Below the pieces are notes generated by a model. That model was not told where the DNA came from and made no database searches. It saw nothing but the letters and a program-made list of their open reading frames with translations. Made by a program: the position numbers and the translations under genes. DNA of 64,000 nt from Pimelobacter simplex (GTDB taxonomy: Bacteria > Actinomycetota > Actinomycetes > Propionibacteriales > Nocardioidaceae), in contig JADCLI010000027.1 of assembly GCA_016803235.1 (NCBI GenBank), forward strand, positions 1 through 64,000, in the 5' to 3' direction. This document shows, piece after piece, positions 44,673 through 53,300 of this stretch. Positions within the stretch are counted from its first letter, which is position 1. Every line of letters starts with the position of its first letter.

Positions 44673-45397
44673 GTCGCCAGCGAGACGCCGACGTAGTGCG
44701 CGGCGAACGCGGCGATCGTGAAGCCGTGGAAGATCTCGTGGAAGCCGAACACCCGCGGCGACGGGTCGGGCCACTTGAAGCCGTAGACCAGGCCGCCCAT
44801 CGTGTAGAGCGCACCGCCCACGGCGATCAGCACGAAGATCGCGATCCCGATCCCGAGCCCGAGCGCGGTCGCACCCTCGAAGAACGCCGGGATGAAGAAG
44901 ATCGCCGCCCAGCCGAGCGCGATGTAGATCGGCGCTGAGAGCCAGCGTGGAGCGCCGGGCCAGAACAGCTTGAACGCGATGCCGAGCAGTGCACCGGTCC
45001 ACACCGTCGCGAGCATCACGACGCGGGAGGTGCCGTCGAGCAGGATCAGCGCGAACGGCGTGTACGAGCCCGCGATGAACAAGAAGATGTTGGAGTGGTC
45101 GAACCGGTTGAGCACGGTCCAGACCTTCGGCGACCAGGTGCCGCGGTGGTAGAGCGCGGAGATGCCGAAGAGCAGCAGTGCCGAGCCGGCGTACAGCGCC
45201 GAGCCGACCTTGGTCGTGGCGGTCGGGGAGAGCGCGATCAGGACGATGCCGGCGGCCAGCACGATCGGCGTCGAGACCAGGTGGATCCAGCCGCGGAGCC
45301 TCGGCTTGATCTCGGCGACCTTGTCGCTGATCTGGTCCCCGAGGTCGTCCAGCCGGGCGCGGACCTTCTCGTTCGCGTGGTGGAGGGCCTGGTTCAT
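44657..45397 (-). CDS. Hemolysin III (PAQR/TrhA) family membrane protein
   Basis: The 246-residue protein has seven membrane helices and the PAQR histidines in SALYHRGTW and FGFHEIFHGF, which bind zinc in the family. It corresponds in order and orientation to M. tuberculosis Rv1085c. The name reflects early cytolysin work; a receptor-like or ceramidase-type role is more general. ATG start with TACCCT six bases upstream on the minus strand. Confidence 0.93.
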   Translation of the reverse strand: MNQALHHANEKVRARLDDLGDQISDKVAEIKPRLRGWIHLVSTPIVLAAGIVLIALSPTATTKVGSALYAGSALLLFGISALYHRGTWSPKVWTVLNRFDHSNIFLFIAGSYTPFALILLDGTSRVVMLATVWTGALLGIAFKLFWPGAPRWLSAPIYIALGWAAIFFIPAFFEGATALGLGIGIAIFVLIAVGGALYTMGGLVYGFKWPDPSPRVFGFHEIFHGFTIAAFAAHYVGVSLATYSLR

Positions 45398-45475
45398 GAA
45401 GCGAGGGTACCCGCGGGCGAGAGACGCAACGACGGCCGGACGAACGTGATCTCACGCTCATCCGACCGTCGGCAG

Positions 45476-45493
45476 ATGGCCCGTTCGGGCCAT
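45476..45493. terminator. Hairpin ATGGCCC-GTTC-GGGCCAT downstream of AIM24
   Basis: A perfect seven-pair stem with a four-base loop lies eight bases after the AIM24 stop (minus strand) and upstream of it the hemolysin III start. The core 16-mer is the exact complement of the hairpin at 18455-18470. It probably ends AIM24 transcription. Confidence 0.55.
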
Positions 45494-45500
45494 CGACGGT

Positions 45501-46658
45501 TCAGGCGGTCGCGACCGGCGGGCCCTCGGAGGGCTGCACGATGACGAAGCCCGGGCCCTGGAAGGACACCTGGAACGCCTCGCCCGAGCCGCGGCCGATG
45601 AGGGCGCCCGCCGAGACGGTCGAGCGGATCGAGGTCTGCAGGTGCACCGACCAGGCGACGAGCGCGTTGGCGTCGGCGAAGGTCGGCGCCTCCGCCGCGT
45701 TGAGCACGACCGGCGCGCCCTCGGTGGTGATCGCGACCCAGCCGGTGCCGCGCAGGGTGGTGTTGAACAGGCCGCCGGCGGCGATGCTGCCGCCCTTGAC
45801 CCGCTCCACGTTCCACTCCAGGGACGACGAGAAGGCCAGGACGTTCTTGCCGCTGACCGACAGGCCGCTGTTGTTGAGGTGCAGGATGTGCACCTCGTGC
45901 GCGAGGTCGGCGAGGAAGACGTCGCCCTGGCCCTCGACCCGCATCAGCTGCAGGCCCTCGCCGGTCAGCGCCTTCTTGAGGAACTTCGCCGCGCCGCCGC
46001 CCTGGTAGTTGAAGTTGACGTTGCCCTGGTAGGCGACCATCGAGCCCTGCTTGGCCATGAACGGCTCGGTGATCCGCACCCGCAGCAGCTTCTTGTTCTG
46101 CAGGATCGCGCCGGCGCCGTCGACCTCGCTGAAGCGGCCGTCGATCAGCTCGCCGGAGATGCCGGCGAAGGCGTCGGCCGGCACCTGCTGGGCGCCGTAG
46201 CCGGCCATCGGCTGCTGGGCGGGCTGGTACGCCGGCGGCTGCGCCTGCTGGTAGGGCTGGGCCGGCGGCGCCTGACCCCACGGCTGAGCGGGCTGGGCCT
46301 GCTCCACCGGCTGCTGGGCCGGCTGGGCCGCGCGCGGGGCGACCTGGGTGACGGCGTCGAAGGAGAACGACGACTCGCCCGGCTGGTCCGCCGCCGGCTG
46401 GTCCGCCGCCGGCTCGTCCGCCGCCGGCTCGTCCGCAGAACTGCCGGCGCTGTCGGTGGACCCGGACTCGGCGGCCTCCTCGCTGCCGAGCCACACGTCG
46501 GCCGACGAGCCGGCGTCCGTCGCGGCGTCGCCCGACGGGTAGAGCGGGTTGGTCGACTGGACGCCCTGGTCGGACACGTGGTCGGTCCACTGGGAACCGT
46601 CCCAGTAGCGGAGCTCGTGGCGTCCGGTCGGGTCCGGGTGCCAGGCGGCTGCAGTCAT
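45501..46658 (-). CDS. AIM24 family protein with N-terminal DUF2510 and repeat linker
   Basis: The 385-residue protein has an N-terminal DUF2510 module (about 4-30, WHPDPTGRHELRYWDG), an Ala/Glu/Pro-rich linker with pentapeptide repeats AADEP/AADQP and a Gln/Pro-rich stretch, and a C-terminal AIM24 beta-domain (about 165-380). AIM24 domains occur in mitochondrial and bacterial proteins of unknown biochemical role, some tied to stress responses. The pentapeptides derive from 15-base DNA repeats. No signal peptide is visible. Confidence 0.88.
   Translation of the reverse strand: MTAAAWHPDPTGRHELRYWDGSQWTDHVSDQGVQSTNPLYPSGDAATDAGSSADVWLGSEEAAESGSTDSAGSSADEPAADEPAADQPAADQPGESSFSFDAVTQVAPRAAQPAQQPVEQAQPAQPWGQAPPAQPYQQAQPPAYQPAQQPMAGYGAQQVPADAFAGISGELIDGRFSEVDGAGAILQNKKLLRVRITEPFMAKQGSMVAYQGNVNFNYQGGGAAKFLKKALTGEGLQLMRVEGQGDVFLADLAHEVHILHLNNSGLSVSGKNVLAFSSSLEWNVERVKGGSIAAGGLFNTTLRGTGWVAITTEGAPVVLNAAEAPTFADANALVAWSVHLQTSIRSTVSAGALIGRGSGEAFQVSFQGPGFVIVQPSEGPPVATA
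46381..46437 (-). repeat. 15-base tandem repeat inside the AIM24 gene
   Basis: Nearly four copies of GGCTGGTCCGCCGCC/GGCTCGTCCGCCGCC stand head to tail in frame. They encode AADQP/AADEP units in the linker. Copy number can change without a frameshift, so linker length may vary between strains. Confidence 0.8.
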
Positions 46659-46760
46659 GGTCGTCCTATCTCTCGGGTCTCACGGCGGCGGTCGAAGCCG
46701 GGTGTGGGGATCATCGTGTCAGTCGGGTGGGTGGGCCGGTAGCCCGGCTAATATCGATGC

Positions 46761-47534
46761 GTGGCGGATTGGAAGCGCGGTGCGCGCAGGGTGCTCTACC
46801 CCGCGTACGAGGCACGCATGCTTCGCAAGATGCCGGCCAACCTGCCCAAGCACATCGGCGTGATGCTCGACGGCAACCGGCGGTGGGCCAAGGCGGTCGG
46901 TCGCGACACCGCCCACGGGCACCGCGCGGGCGCGGCCAACATCGAGCCGCTGCTCGGCTGGTGCGACGAGGTCGGCATCGAGGTGGTCACCTTGTGGCTG
47001 CTCTCCACCGACAACCTCAACCGGCCGGCCGCGGAGCTCGAGCCGCTGCTCGAGATCATCGTCGACGCGGTCGACTCGCTGGCCGACCAGCGTCGCTGGC
47101 GGCTGCACCCGGTGGGTGCCCTCGACCTGCTCCCGGACGCTGCCGCCAAGCGGCTCAAGGCCGCTGCCGAGGCCACGGCCGACGTCGACGGGATGATCGT
47201 CAACGTCGCGGTGGCGTACGGCGGACGCCGGGAGATCGCCGACGCCGTCCGCTCGCTGCTCACCGAGCACGCCGCGCTCGGCACCCCGCTCGAGCTGCTC
47301 GCCCAGCAGATCGACATCGAGCACATCGAGGAGCACCTCTACACCAAGGGCCAGCCCGATCCGGACCTCGTCATCCGCACGTCGGGGGAGCAGCGGCTCG
47401 GCGGCTTCCTGCTGTGGCAGAGCGCGAAGTCGGAGTTCTACTTCTGCGAGGCCTACTGGCCCGACTTCCGACGGGTCGACTTCCTGCGCGCGATCCGCGC
47501 CTACGCGCAGCGCGAGCGCCGGTTCGGTTCGTAG
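46761..47534 (+). CDS. Cis-prenyl transferase (UppS family), Rv1086-like short-chain type
   Basis: The 257-residue enzyme condenses isopentenyl diphosphate onto an allylic primer in cis. It has VMLDGNRRWA with the catalytic aspartate, STDNLNRP, and RTSGEQRLGGFLLWQSAKSE. It resembles M. tuberculosis Rv1086, which makes Z,E-farnesyl diphosphate for the later decaprenyl synthase, including the N-terminal YPAYEARMLRKMPANLPKH-type segment, and lies next to hemolysin III as there. GTG start with TAATAT six bases upstream, the most AT-rich -10 in the window. Confidence 0.92.
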   Translation: MADWKRGARRVLYPAYEARMLRKMPANLPKHIGVMLDGNRRWAKAVGRDTAHGHRAGAANIEPLLGWCDEVGIEVVTLWLLSTDNLNRPAAELEPLLEIIVDAVDSLADQRRWRLHPVGALDLLPDAAAKRLKAAAEATADVDGMIVNVAVAYGGRREIADAVRSLLTEHAALGTPLELLAQQIDIEHIEEHLYTKGQPDPDLVIRTSGEQRLGGFLLWQSAKSEFYFCEAYWPDFRRVDFLRAIRAYAQRERRFGS

Positions 47535-47583
47535 CCGACAGGGACGCCGGGAGAGCTGGGTCACACGGGTAGCCTCGGGACCC

Positions 47584-48348
47584 GTGAGCAAGCCCACCAC
47601 GCTGCTGACCGTCGCAACGACGGAGCAGCTCACCCCGGGGATGACCCGGATCCGCTTCACGGGCGACCTCGCGGCCTTCGCGGGCAGCGCGTTCACCGAC
47701 CGCTACGTCAAGCTCGTCTTCGGCGACCCGGCCGAGCTCGAGGCCGGCGGCCGCCCCACGCTGCGGACCTACACGGTCCTCGAGCCCGACGTCGCGCAGG
47801 GCACGCTCGCCATCGACTTCGTCGTCCACGGTGACGAGGGCATCGCGGGGCCGTGGGCCGCGCGGGCCCGACCCGGCGACACCATCCACGTCCGCGGTCC
47901 CGGCGGCGCCTACGCGCCCGACCCCGCCGCCGACTGGCACCTGCTCGCCGGCGACGAGGCCGCGATCCCCGCGATCCGTCAGGCGCTGGCCGCGCTCGGC
48001 GACGACGCGCAGGGGTACGTCGTGCTGCTGGTCGACGGGCCGTCGTACCAGCAGCCGCTCGCCACCCCCGCCGGCGTCGAGCTGACCTGGCTGCACCGCT
48101 CCGACCCGAGCCACCCCGGCCTAGCCGACGCCGTGAGGGCGCTGCCGTGGCGCGAGGGCCGCGTGCACGCGTTCGTGCACGGCGAGGGCCAGGCCGTCAT
48201 GAAGGACATCCGCCCCTACCTGTACGGCGAGCGCGCGGTCCCGCGCGCCGACGTCTCGATCTCCGCGTACTGGAAGCAGGGCCGCACCGAGGAGACCTTC
48301 CGTGAGTGGAAGGCCGAGCTGGCCCGCACCGAGGAAGGCACGTCATGA
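47584..48348 (+). CDS. Siderophore-interacting protein (FAD-dependent ferric reductase)
   Basis: The 254-residue protein has an N-terminal FAD-binding domain with LRTYTVLEPD (the R-x-Y-T flavin motif) and IDFVVHG, and a C-terminal NAD(P)H-type domain ending in the SIP hallmark SAYWKQGRTEE. It should reduce ferric siderophores in the cytoplasm to free iron. GTG start with TAGCCT eight bases upstream. The next gene overlaps by four bases. No siderophore genes or Fur-type box are evident here. Confidence 0.93.
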   Translation: MSKPTTLLTVATTEQLTPGMTRIRFTGDLAAFAGSAFTDRYVKLVFGDPAELEAGGRPTLRTYTVLEPDVAQGTLAIDFVVHGDEGIAGPWAARARPGDTIHVRGPGGAYAPDPAADWHLLAGDEAAIPAIRQALAALGDDAQGYVVLLVDGPSYQQPLATPAGVELTWLHRSDPSHPGLADAVRALPWREGRVHAFVHGEGQAVMKDIRPYLYGERAVPRADVSISAYWKQGRTEETFREWKAELARTEEGTS

Positions 48349-48794
48349 ACACCCCCACCCGCCTGTTCCGCACCGTCGCCATCGCCGAGGCGATCACCTG
48401 GACCGGGCTGCTGCTCGGCATGTTCCTCAAGTACGGGCCCGCCGAGAACGAGACCGGCGTGCGGATCTTCGGGATGCTGCACGGCATCGTGTTCGTCGCC
48501 TACGTCGTGACCACCGTCGTGGTGTGGGTCGACCGGCGCTGGTCGGCGGGCCGTGGCCTGCTCGCGCTCGTCGCCGCCGTACCGCCGCTGGCGACGGTTC
48601 CCCTCGAGTGGTTCGCGGTCCGCAAGGGTTGGCTGGGCGACGCGTGGCGGCTGCCCGCCGGCGCCTCTGCGTCGCTCCCGGACCGGGTGGTCGCGTGGCT
48701 GCTCACGAACCCGCTGCGCGGGCTGGGCGTCGGCTTGGTCGCGGTCGCCACGCTGACCGGCGTCGCGCTGGTCGTGGGCCCGCCCGGATCCTGA
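48345..48794 (+). CDS. DUF3817 membrane protein
   Basis: The 149-residue protein has four hydrophobic segments and the DUF3817 pattern near the N-terminus, FRTVAIAEAITWTGLLLGMFLKY and MLHGIVFVAYV. It is coupled to the siderophore-interacting protein by a four-base overlap. Membrane proteins of this family are widespread in actinobacteria without a known function; a link to iron reduction is only positional. Confidence 0.85.
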   Translation: MNTPTRLFRTVAIAEAITWTGLLLGMFLKYGPAENETGVRIFGMLHGIVFVAYVVTTVVVWVDRRWSAGRGLLALVAAVPPLATVPLEWFAVRKGWLGDAWRLPAGASASLPDRVVAWLLTNPLRGLGVGLVAVATLTGVALVVGPPGS

Positions 48795-48860
48795 TCCTGG
48801 TCGATCCCGGTCAGCGGGAGACCCCTTCCGGGTGGCGGACGAGCCGGTGAGGCTCGCGGG

Positions 48861-49742
48861 ATGAGCGACCTCAACTGGACCCTGTCCGTGGGGATGGTGC
48901 CGACCGGCGACCTCCCCGAGCTGGCCCGCGCGGCCGAGGCCGAGGGCTGGGACGCGATCAGCCTCCCGGACTCGGTCTTCTTCCCCGAGCAGGTCTCGGC
49001 GGACTACCCCTACTCCGGCGACGGCAAGCGGATGTGGGCGCCCGACACCGACATGCCCGACCCGCTGGTCACCATCGCCGCCCTGGCCGCGGTCACCGAG
49101 CGGATCCGGTTCCGGGTCTCCGTGCTCAAGCTGCCGCTGCGCGACCCGCTGCTGCTCGCCAAGCAGGTCTCCACGCTCGCCGTGCTCACCGGGGAGCGGC
49201 TCGAGCTCGGCGTCGGGCTGTCGTGGATGCCCGAGGAGTTCCGGTTCACCGGCACCGAGATGCGCACTCGCGGCGCCCGCACCGACGAGGCGATCGCCAT
49301 CCTGCGCGCGGTCTGCCCCGGCGACGGCCCGCAGTGGGCGGAGTTCCACGGCAAGCACTACGACTTCGAGCGGCTGATCATCTCCCCGGCCCCGCAGCAG
49401 CCCCTGCCCATCCTCGTCGGAGGCCACACCGAGCCCGCGCTGCGCCGGGCCGCACGGCTCGCCGACGGCTGGATCTCGGCCAACCTGCCGGCCGCCGACC
49501 TGCCGCCCGTGATCGCGCGGCTCACCGAGCTGCGCGGGGAGGAGGGGCGTGCCGACGTACCGTTCTCGGTCTGCGTCTCGCCGGTCGGTGTCGCCGACGC
49601 CGCCGGGTTCGACGAGCTCGCCGCCGCCGGTGCGACCGACGTCTGGCTGAACCCCTGGCGCTTCCACGGCCACGCGGTCGCGGACCGGGAGACCCGGCTG
49701 GACAGCGTGGCGAAGTTCGCCGCGGACTTCATCCGCCGCTGA
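48861..49742 (+). CDS. F420-dependent LLM-class oxidoreductase
   Basis: The 293-residue protein is a luciferase-like TIM-barrel enzyme of the actinobacterial F420-dependent group, with WDAISLPDSVFFPE, GVGLSWMPEEFRFTG and PILVGGHTEPALRRAARLADGW-type segments (TIGR03619-like). It should use reduced F420 or flavin; the substrate is unknown. It is followed by a strong inverted repeat that separates it from the converging ABC transporter. Confidence 0.87.
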   Translation: MSDLNWTLSVGMVPTGDLPELARAAEAEGWDAISLPDSVFFPEQVSADYPYSGDGKRMWAPDTDMPDPLVTIAALAAVTERIRFRVSVLKLPLRDPLLLAKQVSTLAVLTGERLELGVGLSWMPEEFRFTGTEMRTRGARTDEAIAILRAVCPGDGPQWAEFHGKHYDFERLIISPAPQQPLPILVGGHTEPALRRAARLADGWISANLPAADLPPVIARLTELRGEEGRADVPFSVCVSPVGVADAAGFDELAAAGATDVWLNPWRFHGHAVADRETRLDSVAKFAADFIRR

Positions 49743-49759
49743 GGGTCCCGTAGGTCGAC

Positions 49760-49820
49760 GTCGCACCTGACGTTTGGGTCGTGAATCCACCGAATTCACA
49801 GCCCATACGTCAGGTGCGAC
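49760..49820. repeat. 61-base nested inverted repeat between converging genes
   Basis: GTCGCACCTGACGT (49760-49773) is the perfect complement of ACGTCAGGTGCGAC (49807-49820). Inside, TGGG pairs with CCCA, and GTGAAT (49781-49786) with ATTCAC (49794-49799), leaving a seven-base loop. The DNA is less GC-rich than its surroundings. It could form a long hairpin in either transcript and act as a two-way terminator, or be a small mobile palindrome. Confidence 0.75.
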
Positions 49821-49845
49821 GCAGAGACCCGGCCCCGCGACGCGC

Positions 49846-52557
49846 TCAGGCCGAGACCGGCTCGGTCTCCTCGCCGAGGTAGGCCCGGCGGACGGCCGGG
49901 TCGGTGCGGATCTCGGCCGGGGTGCCGTCGGCGATCTTGTGGCCGAAGTCGAGGACGACGACCCGGTCGGCGTTCTCCAGGACGAGGGCGACGTCGTGCT
50001 CGATGAGCAGGATGCCCATGCCCCACTCGTCGGCCAGGCGGCGGACCAGGCGGCCGAGCTCGGCGCTCTCGGTCTCGTCGAGACCGGCAGCCGGCTCGTC
50101 GAGCATGAGGACCGACGGGCTGCTGGCGACGGCACGGGCGATGGCGACCAGGCGGCGCTGGCCGTAGGAGAGGTCCTCGGCGCGGGTGTCGAGGAGCGGG
50201 GCCAGCCCGAGCTCCTCGACGGCGGCGACGACGGTGGCGGGCATCCGGGACCGGCCGGGGAGGACCAGGTCGGTCAGGTAGGCGAGCCGGTCGCGGCGGT
50301 CGGCGGCGGCGAGCAGGTTCTCGCGCACGGTCAGGTCGTCGAAGAGCTCGAGGGACTGGAACGAGCGGGAGAGGCCGGCCCGGGCGCGGCGGTACGGCGC
50401 CCAGCGGGTCACGTCGCGCCCGTCCCAGCTGATCGACCCGGCGGAGAGCCGGTTGTTGCCGCTGACGCAGTCGATGAGCGTGGTCTTCCCGGCGCCGTTG
50501 GGGCCGAGCAGGCCGACGACCTGGCCGGGCGCGACGCTCAGCGAGATGTCGTCGAGGGCGACGAAGCCACCGAAGCGCTGGGTGAGCCCGGTGACCTCGA
50601 GGGTCCGCGGCGGCACGCTCGCCCGCTCGGTCGGCGGCAGCGGCTGCGGCTTGCCCGGACGCAGGCCCGGGACCCGCGCGCGCAGCCTGCGGGTCGATGC
50701 GTCGATGGACTCGGCGACGCCGTGCTGGCTGGCGATCAGGGTGATGATCAGCAGCAGCGCGGAGGCGATCGGCAGCCAGGACTGCCAGGTCAGCCCTTCC
50801 TGGATGCCGGTCGTGGTGGCGGGACCGTCGGAGCCGAGCAGCGTGATCAGGCCGCCGGGCGCGGAGATCGCGCCGATGAACGGGCCGGCGAGGTAGCCGG
50901 TGCTGCCGATCACGGTCGCCGCGAGCACGGTGATCGAGGCGCCCGGCGCGAACAGCTGCGGGTAGAGGATCGTCGCGTAGCTGAACCCGAGCAGCGCGCC
51001 ACCGAGTCCGGCGATGCCCGCCGAGAGCGTGAACGCGTAGAGCTTGGCCTCGAACACGTTGACGCCGATCGCGGCCGCCGCCCGCTCGTTGGTGCGTACG
51101 GCGAGCAGGCGGCGCCCGCTGCGGCCACGACGCACGTTCGCCACGACGAGCGTGGTCAGGACCAGCGCGACGAGGCAGACCAGCGCGTAGTTGCGGGCGT
51201 GGTCGATCGGCTCGATGTCGAGGCCGAACAGGGTGACCTCGCGAGGCGTGACCTTCGCGGTGTACTCGCTGTTGCTGAACACCATCTGGTGCACGGCGAA
51301 GCCCAGGCCGAAGGTGACGACGGCGAGGTTCACGCCGCGGGTGCGCAGTGCCGGCAGGCCGAACAGCAGGCCGACCGCCATCGCCACCAGCACGCCGGCG
51401 AGGAGGGCCAGCTCGAAGGGCCAGCCGTGGAAGACCACGAAGCGGCCCGCGGCGAAGGCGCCGATGCCGGCGAGGGCGAACTGGGCGATGGAGAGCTGGC
51501 CGGCGTACCCGGTGAGCAGCACGATCGAGAGCCCGATCAGCGCGAAGGTCGCGCTGATGATGGTGGGCGCGTACCAGTCCGCGGAGGCGCCCAGACTGAT
51601 CCACAGCAGGGCGGCACCAGCCAGGGCCACGACCAGCCAGGGCCGCACCCGGCCGGTGCCGACGCGGGGGAGCCGGTCGGTGATGCTGCCCCGCAGCGGC
51701 AGGCCGCGGCCGCGCAGCACCAGCACCACGATGATCGCCAGGAACGGGACCGCGTCCGAGACGCCGGTCTGGTCGGTGAAGTGGCGGGTCGCGGACTGGG
51801 CGGCCCCGAGGAAGAGGCCGCCGAGCAGGGCGAGCGGGTAGGAGCGGAAGCCGCCGAGCAGTGCGGTCGCGAGCGCGCCGATGATGAGGACGGCGAAGGG
51901 CGTCGGCGAGATGAAGCCGAAGGTCGTCGACGGGAACAGGCCGCCGGCCAGCGCGGCGAGGCCGCCGCCGATCGCCCAGGTGATGCTCGCGAGCAGGTCG
52001 GGGGCCCAGCCGAGTGCCGCCGCGCCGCGCGGGTTCTCGGCCGAGGCGGACACGGCGTACCCGATCCGGGTGCGGGTGCCCGCGAGGGCGAGCGCCAGCG
52101 CCACGACGGTGGCGATGCCGACCAGCCAGAAGGCGTACTGGCCGACCACGATGTCGCCGGGCACCGTGATCGCGTCGTTGGGCAGCGGCGAGCTGGCGAG
52201 CAGCTGCTTGGCGCCGTACTTGAGCTGGACCGCCTCGGTGAGCAGGGTGAGCAGGCCCAGGGTGGCGATCACCCGGGCCAGCGGGCTGGCGCTGCGCAGC
52301 GGGCGCAGCACCAGGTGGTGGGTGAGCACCCCCAGCAGGGCGGTCGCGAGGACCGCCGTGCCGAGGGAGAGACCCAGACCGAGGCCGCGGACGGTCTGCA
52401 GCTCGTAGGTGAGGTAGGCACCGACCAGCGCGAAGCCCGCGTGGGCGAAGTTGATCACGCCCGAGCCGCGGTAGATCACCACGAGTCCGAGGCCGAGCAG
52501 GGCGTAGATGCCGCCCGTGCCCAGGCCGAGGAGGGCGTAGCGGAGGAGGTCGGTCAT
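49846..52557 (-). CDS. Fused branched-chain amino-acid ABC transporter LivH-LivM-LivG
   Basis: The 903-residue protein joins three subunits that are normally separate: a LivH-type permease (about 1-290), a LivM-type permease (about 300-600) and a LivG-type ATPase (about 640-890) with GPNGAGKTT, LSYGQRR and VLMLDEP. With the separate LivF ATPase and the binding protein upstream it makes a complete importer with only three genes. The operon is binding protein, livF, fusion, all with overlapping or touching ends. Substrate specificity (branched-chain amino acids, amides or urea) cannot be read. Confidence 0.92.
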   Translation of the reverse strand: MTDLLRYALLGLGTGGIYALLGLGLVVIYRGSGVINFAHAGFALVGAYLTYELQTVRGLGLGLSLGTAVLATALLGVLTHHLVLRPLRSASPLARVIATLGLLTLLTEAVQLKYGAKQLLASSPLPNDAITVPGDIVVGQYAFWLVGIATVVALALALAGTRTRIGYAVSASAENPRGAAALGWAPDLLASITWAIGGGLAALAGGLFPSTTFGFISPTPFAVLIIGALATALLGGFRSYPLALLGGLFLGAAQSATRHFTDQTGVSDAVPFLAIIVVLVLRGRGLPLRGSITDRLPRVGTGRVRPWLVVALAGAALLWISLGASADWYAPTIISATFALIGLSIVLLTGYAGQLSIAQFALAGIGAFAAGRFVVFHGWPFELALLAGVLVAMAVGLLFGLPALRTRGVNLAVVTFGLGFAVHQMVFSNSEYTAKVTPREVTLFGLDIEPIDHARNYALVCLVALVLTTLVVANVRRGRSGRRLLAVRTNERAAAAIGVNVFEAKLYAFTLSAGIAGLGGALLGFSYATILYPQLFAPGASITVLAATVIGSTGYLAGPFIGAISAPGGLITLLGSDGPATTTGIQEGLTWQSWLPIASALLLIITLIASQHGVAESIDASTRRLRARVPGLRPGKPQPLPPTERASVPPRTLEVTGLTQRFGGFVALDDISLSVAPGQVVGLLGPNGAGKTTLIDCVSGNNRLSAGSISWDGRDVTRWAPYRRARAGLSRSFQSLELFDDLTVRENLLAAADRRDRLAYLTDLVLPGRSRMPATVVAAVEELGLAPLLDTRAEDLSYGQRRLVAIARAVASSPSVLMLDEPAAGLDETESAELGRLVRRLADEWGMGILLIEHDVALVLENADRVVVLDFGHKIADGTPAEIRTDPAVRRAYLGEETEPVSA

Positions 52558-53300
52558 CAGTCGTGGCTCTCGCTCAGGTAGGTGGCGGCGATGCGCTCGG
52601 CGTCGTCGCGCAGTTCGGAGGCAGGACCCGAGAGGACGATGCGGCCGCGCCGCATCACGTGCACGTGGTCGGCGATCGCCAGCGCCTGCCGGACGTGCTG
52701 CTCGACGAGCACGACCGCGACGCCGTCGTCGGCCGCCCGGCGTACGGCGGCCAGCAACCGCTCGACGACGAGCGGGGCCAGGCCCAGGGACAGCTCGTCG
52801 GCGAGCAGTACCCGCGGCTCGGCGGCGAGGATCCGCCCCAGCGCGAGCATCTGCTGCTGGCCACCGGAGAGCAGCCCGACCTTCTTCGACAGGTGGGGCT
52901 CCAGTTCGGGGAAGTAGGCCAGCGCCTTCTCTGCCGACCCGCGGCCGATCCGGAGGTTCTGCCAGCCGGTGAGCTGCATGAAGACGCAGCGCTCCTCGGT
53001 CAGGAAGCCCAGGCCCGCACGGGCCCGTTGGTGCAGGCGCCGCCGTCGGGCGTCGCCGAGGACCGCCACCGATCCCGAGATCGGTGCCAGCTCGCCGGCC
53101 AGCGACAGCAGGGTGGTGGTCTTGCCGGCACCGTTGGCGCCGAGCAGGGCCAGCACCTCGCCGGCCCGGACGCGGAGGTCGACGCCGTGGACGGCCGGGG
53201 TCCCGGCGTACCCGGCGGTCAGGTCGGTCGCCTCGACCACCACCTGCCCGCCCGGCTCGACCTGACCGCCCGGGACGGGCGGCGCCTGCACCGTGGTCAC
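52557..53300 (-). CDS. LivF-type ABC transporter ATPase
   Basis: The 247-residue ATPase has Walker A GANGAGKTT, signature LSGGQQQ and an unusual Walker B, VLLADELSLG, typical of LivF (Ala-Asp-Glu). Residues 1-20 form a short Pro/Gly-rich extension. GTG start overlapping the stop of the binding-protein gene by four bases; its own stop shares a base with the start codon of the fusion gene. It forms the ATPase pair with the LivG domain of the fusion. Confidence 0.93.
   Translation of the reverse strand: MTTVQAPPVPGGQVEPGGQVVVEATDLTAGYAGTPAVHGVDLRVRAGEVLALLGANGAGKTTTLLSLAGELAPISGSVAVLGDARRRRLHQRARAGLGFLTEERCVFMQLTGWQNLRIGRGSAEKALAYFPELEPHLSKKVGLLSGGQQQMLALGRILAAEPRVLLADELSLGLAPLVVERLLAAVRRAADDGVAVVLVEQHVRQALAIADHVHVMRRGRIVLSGPASELRDDAERIAATYLSESHD

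Noticed and set aside
46381..46437. Short tandem repeats as a possible CRISPR array
   Set aside because: The units are contiguous, 15 bases long, in frame and encode a pentapeptide linker; there are no spacers or cas genes.
49774..52581. Plus-strand open frame over the Liv fusion gene
   Set aside because: It is antisense to a protein with clear ABC motifs; its own translation is a charged, repetitive shadow.
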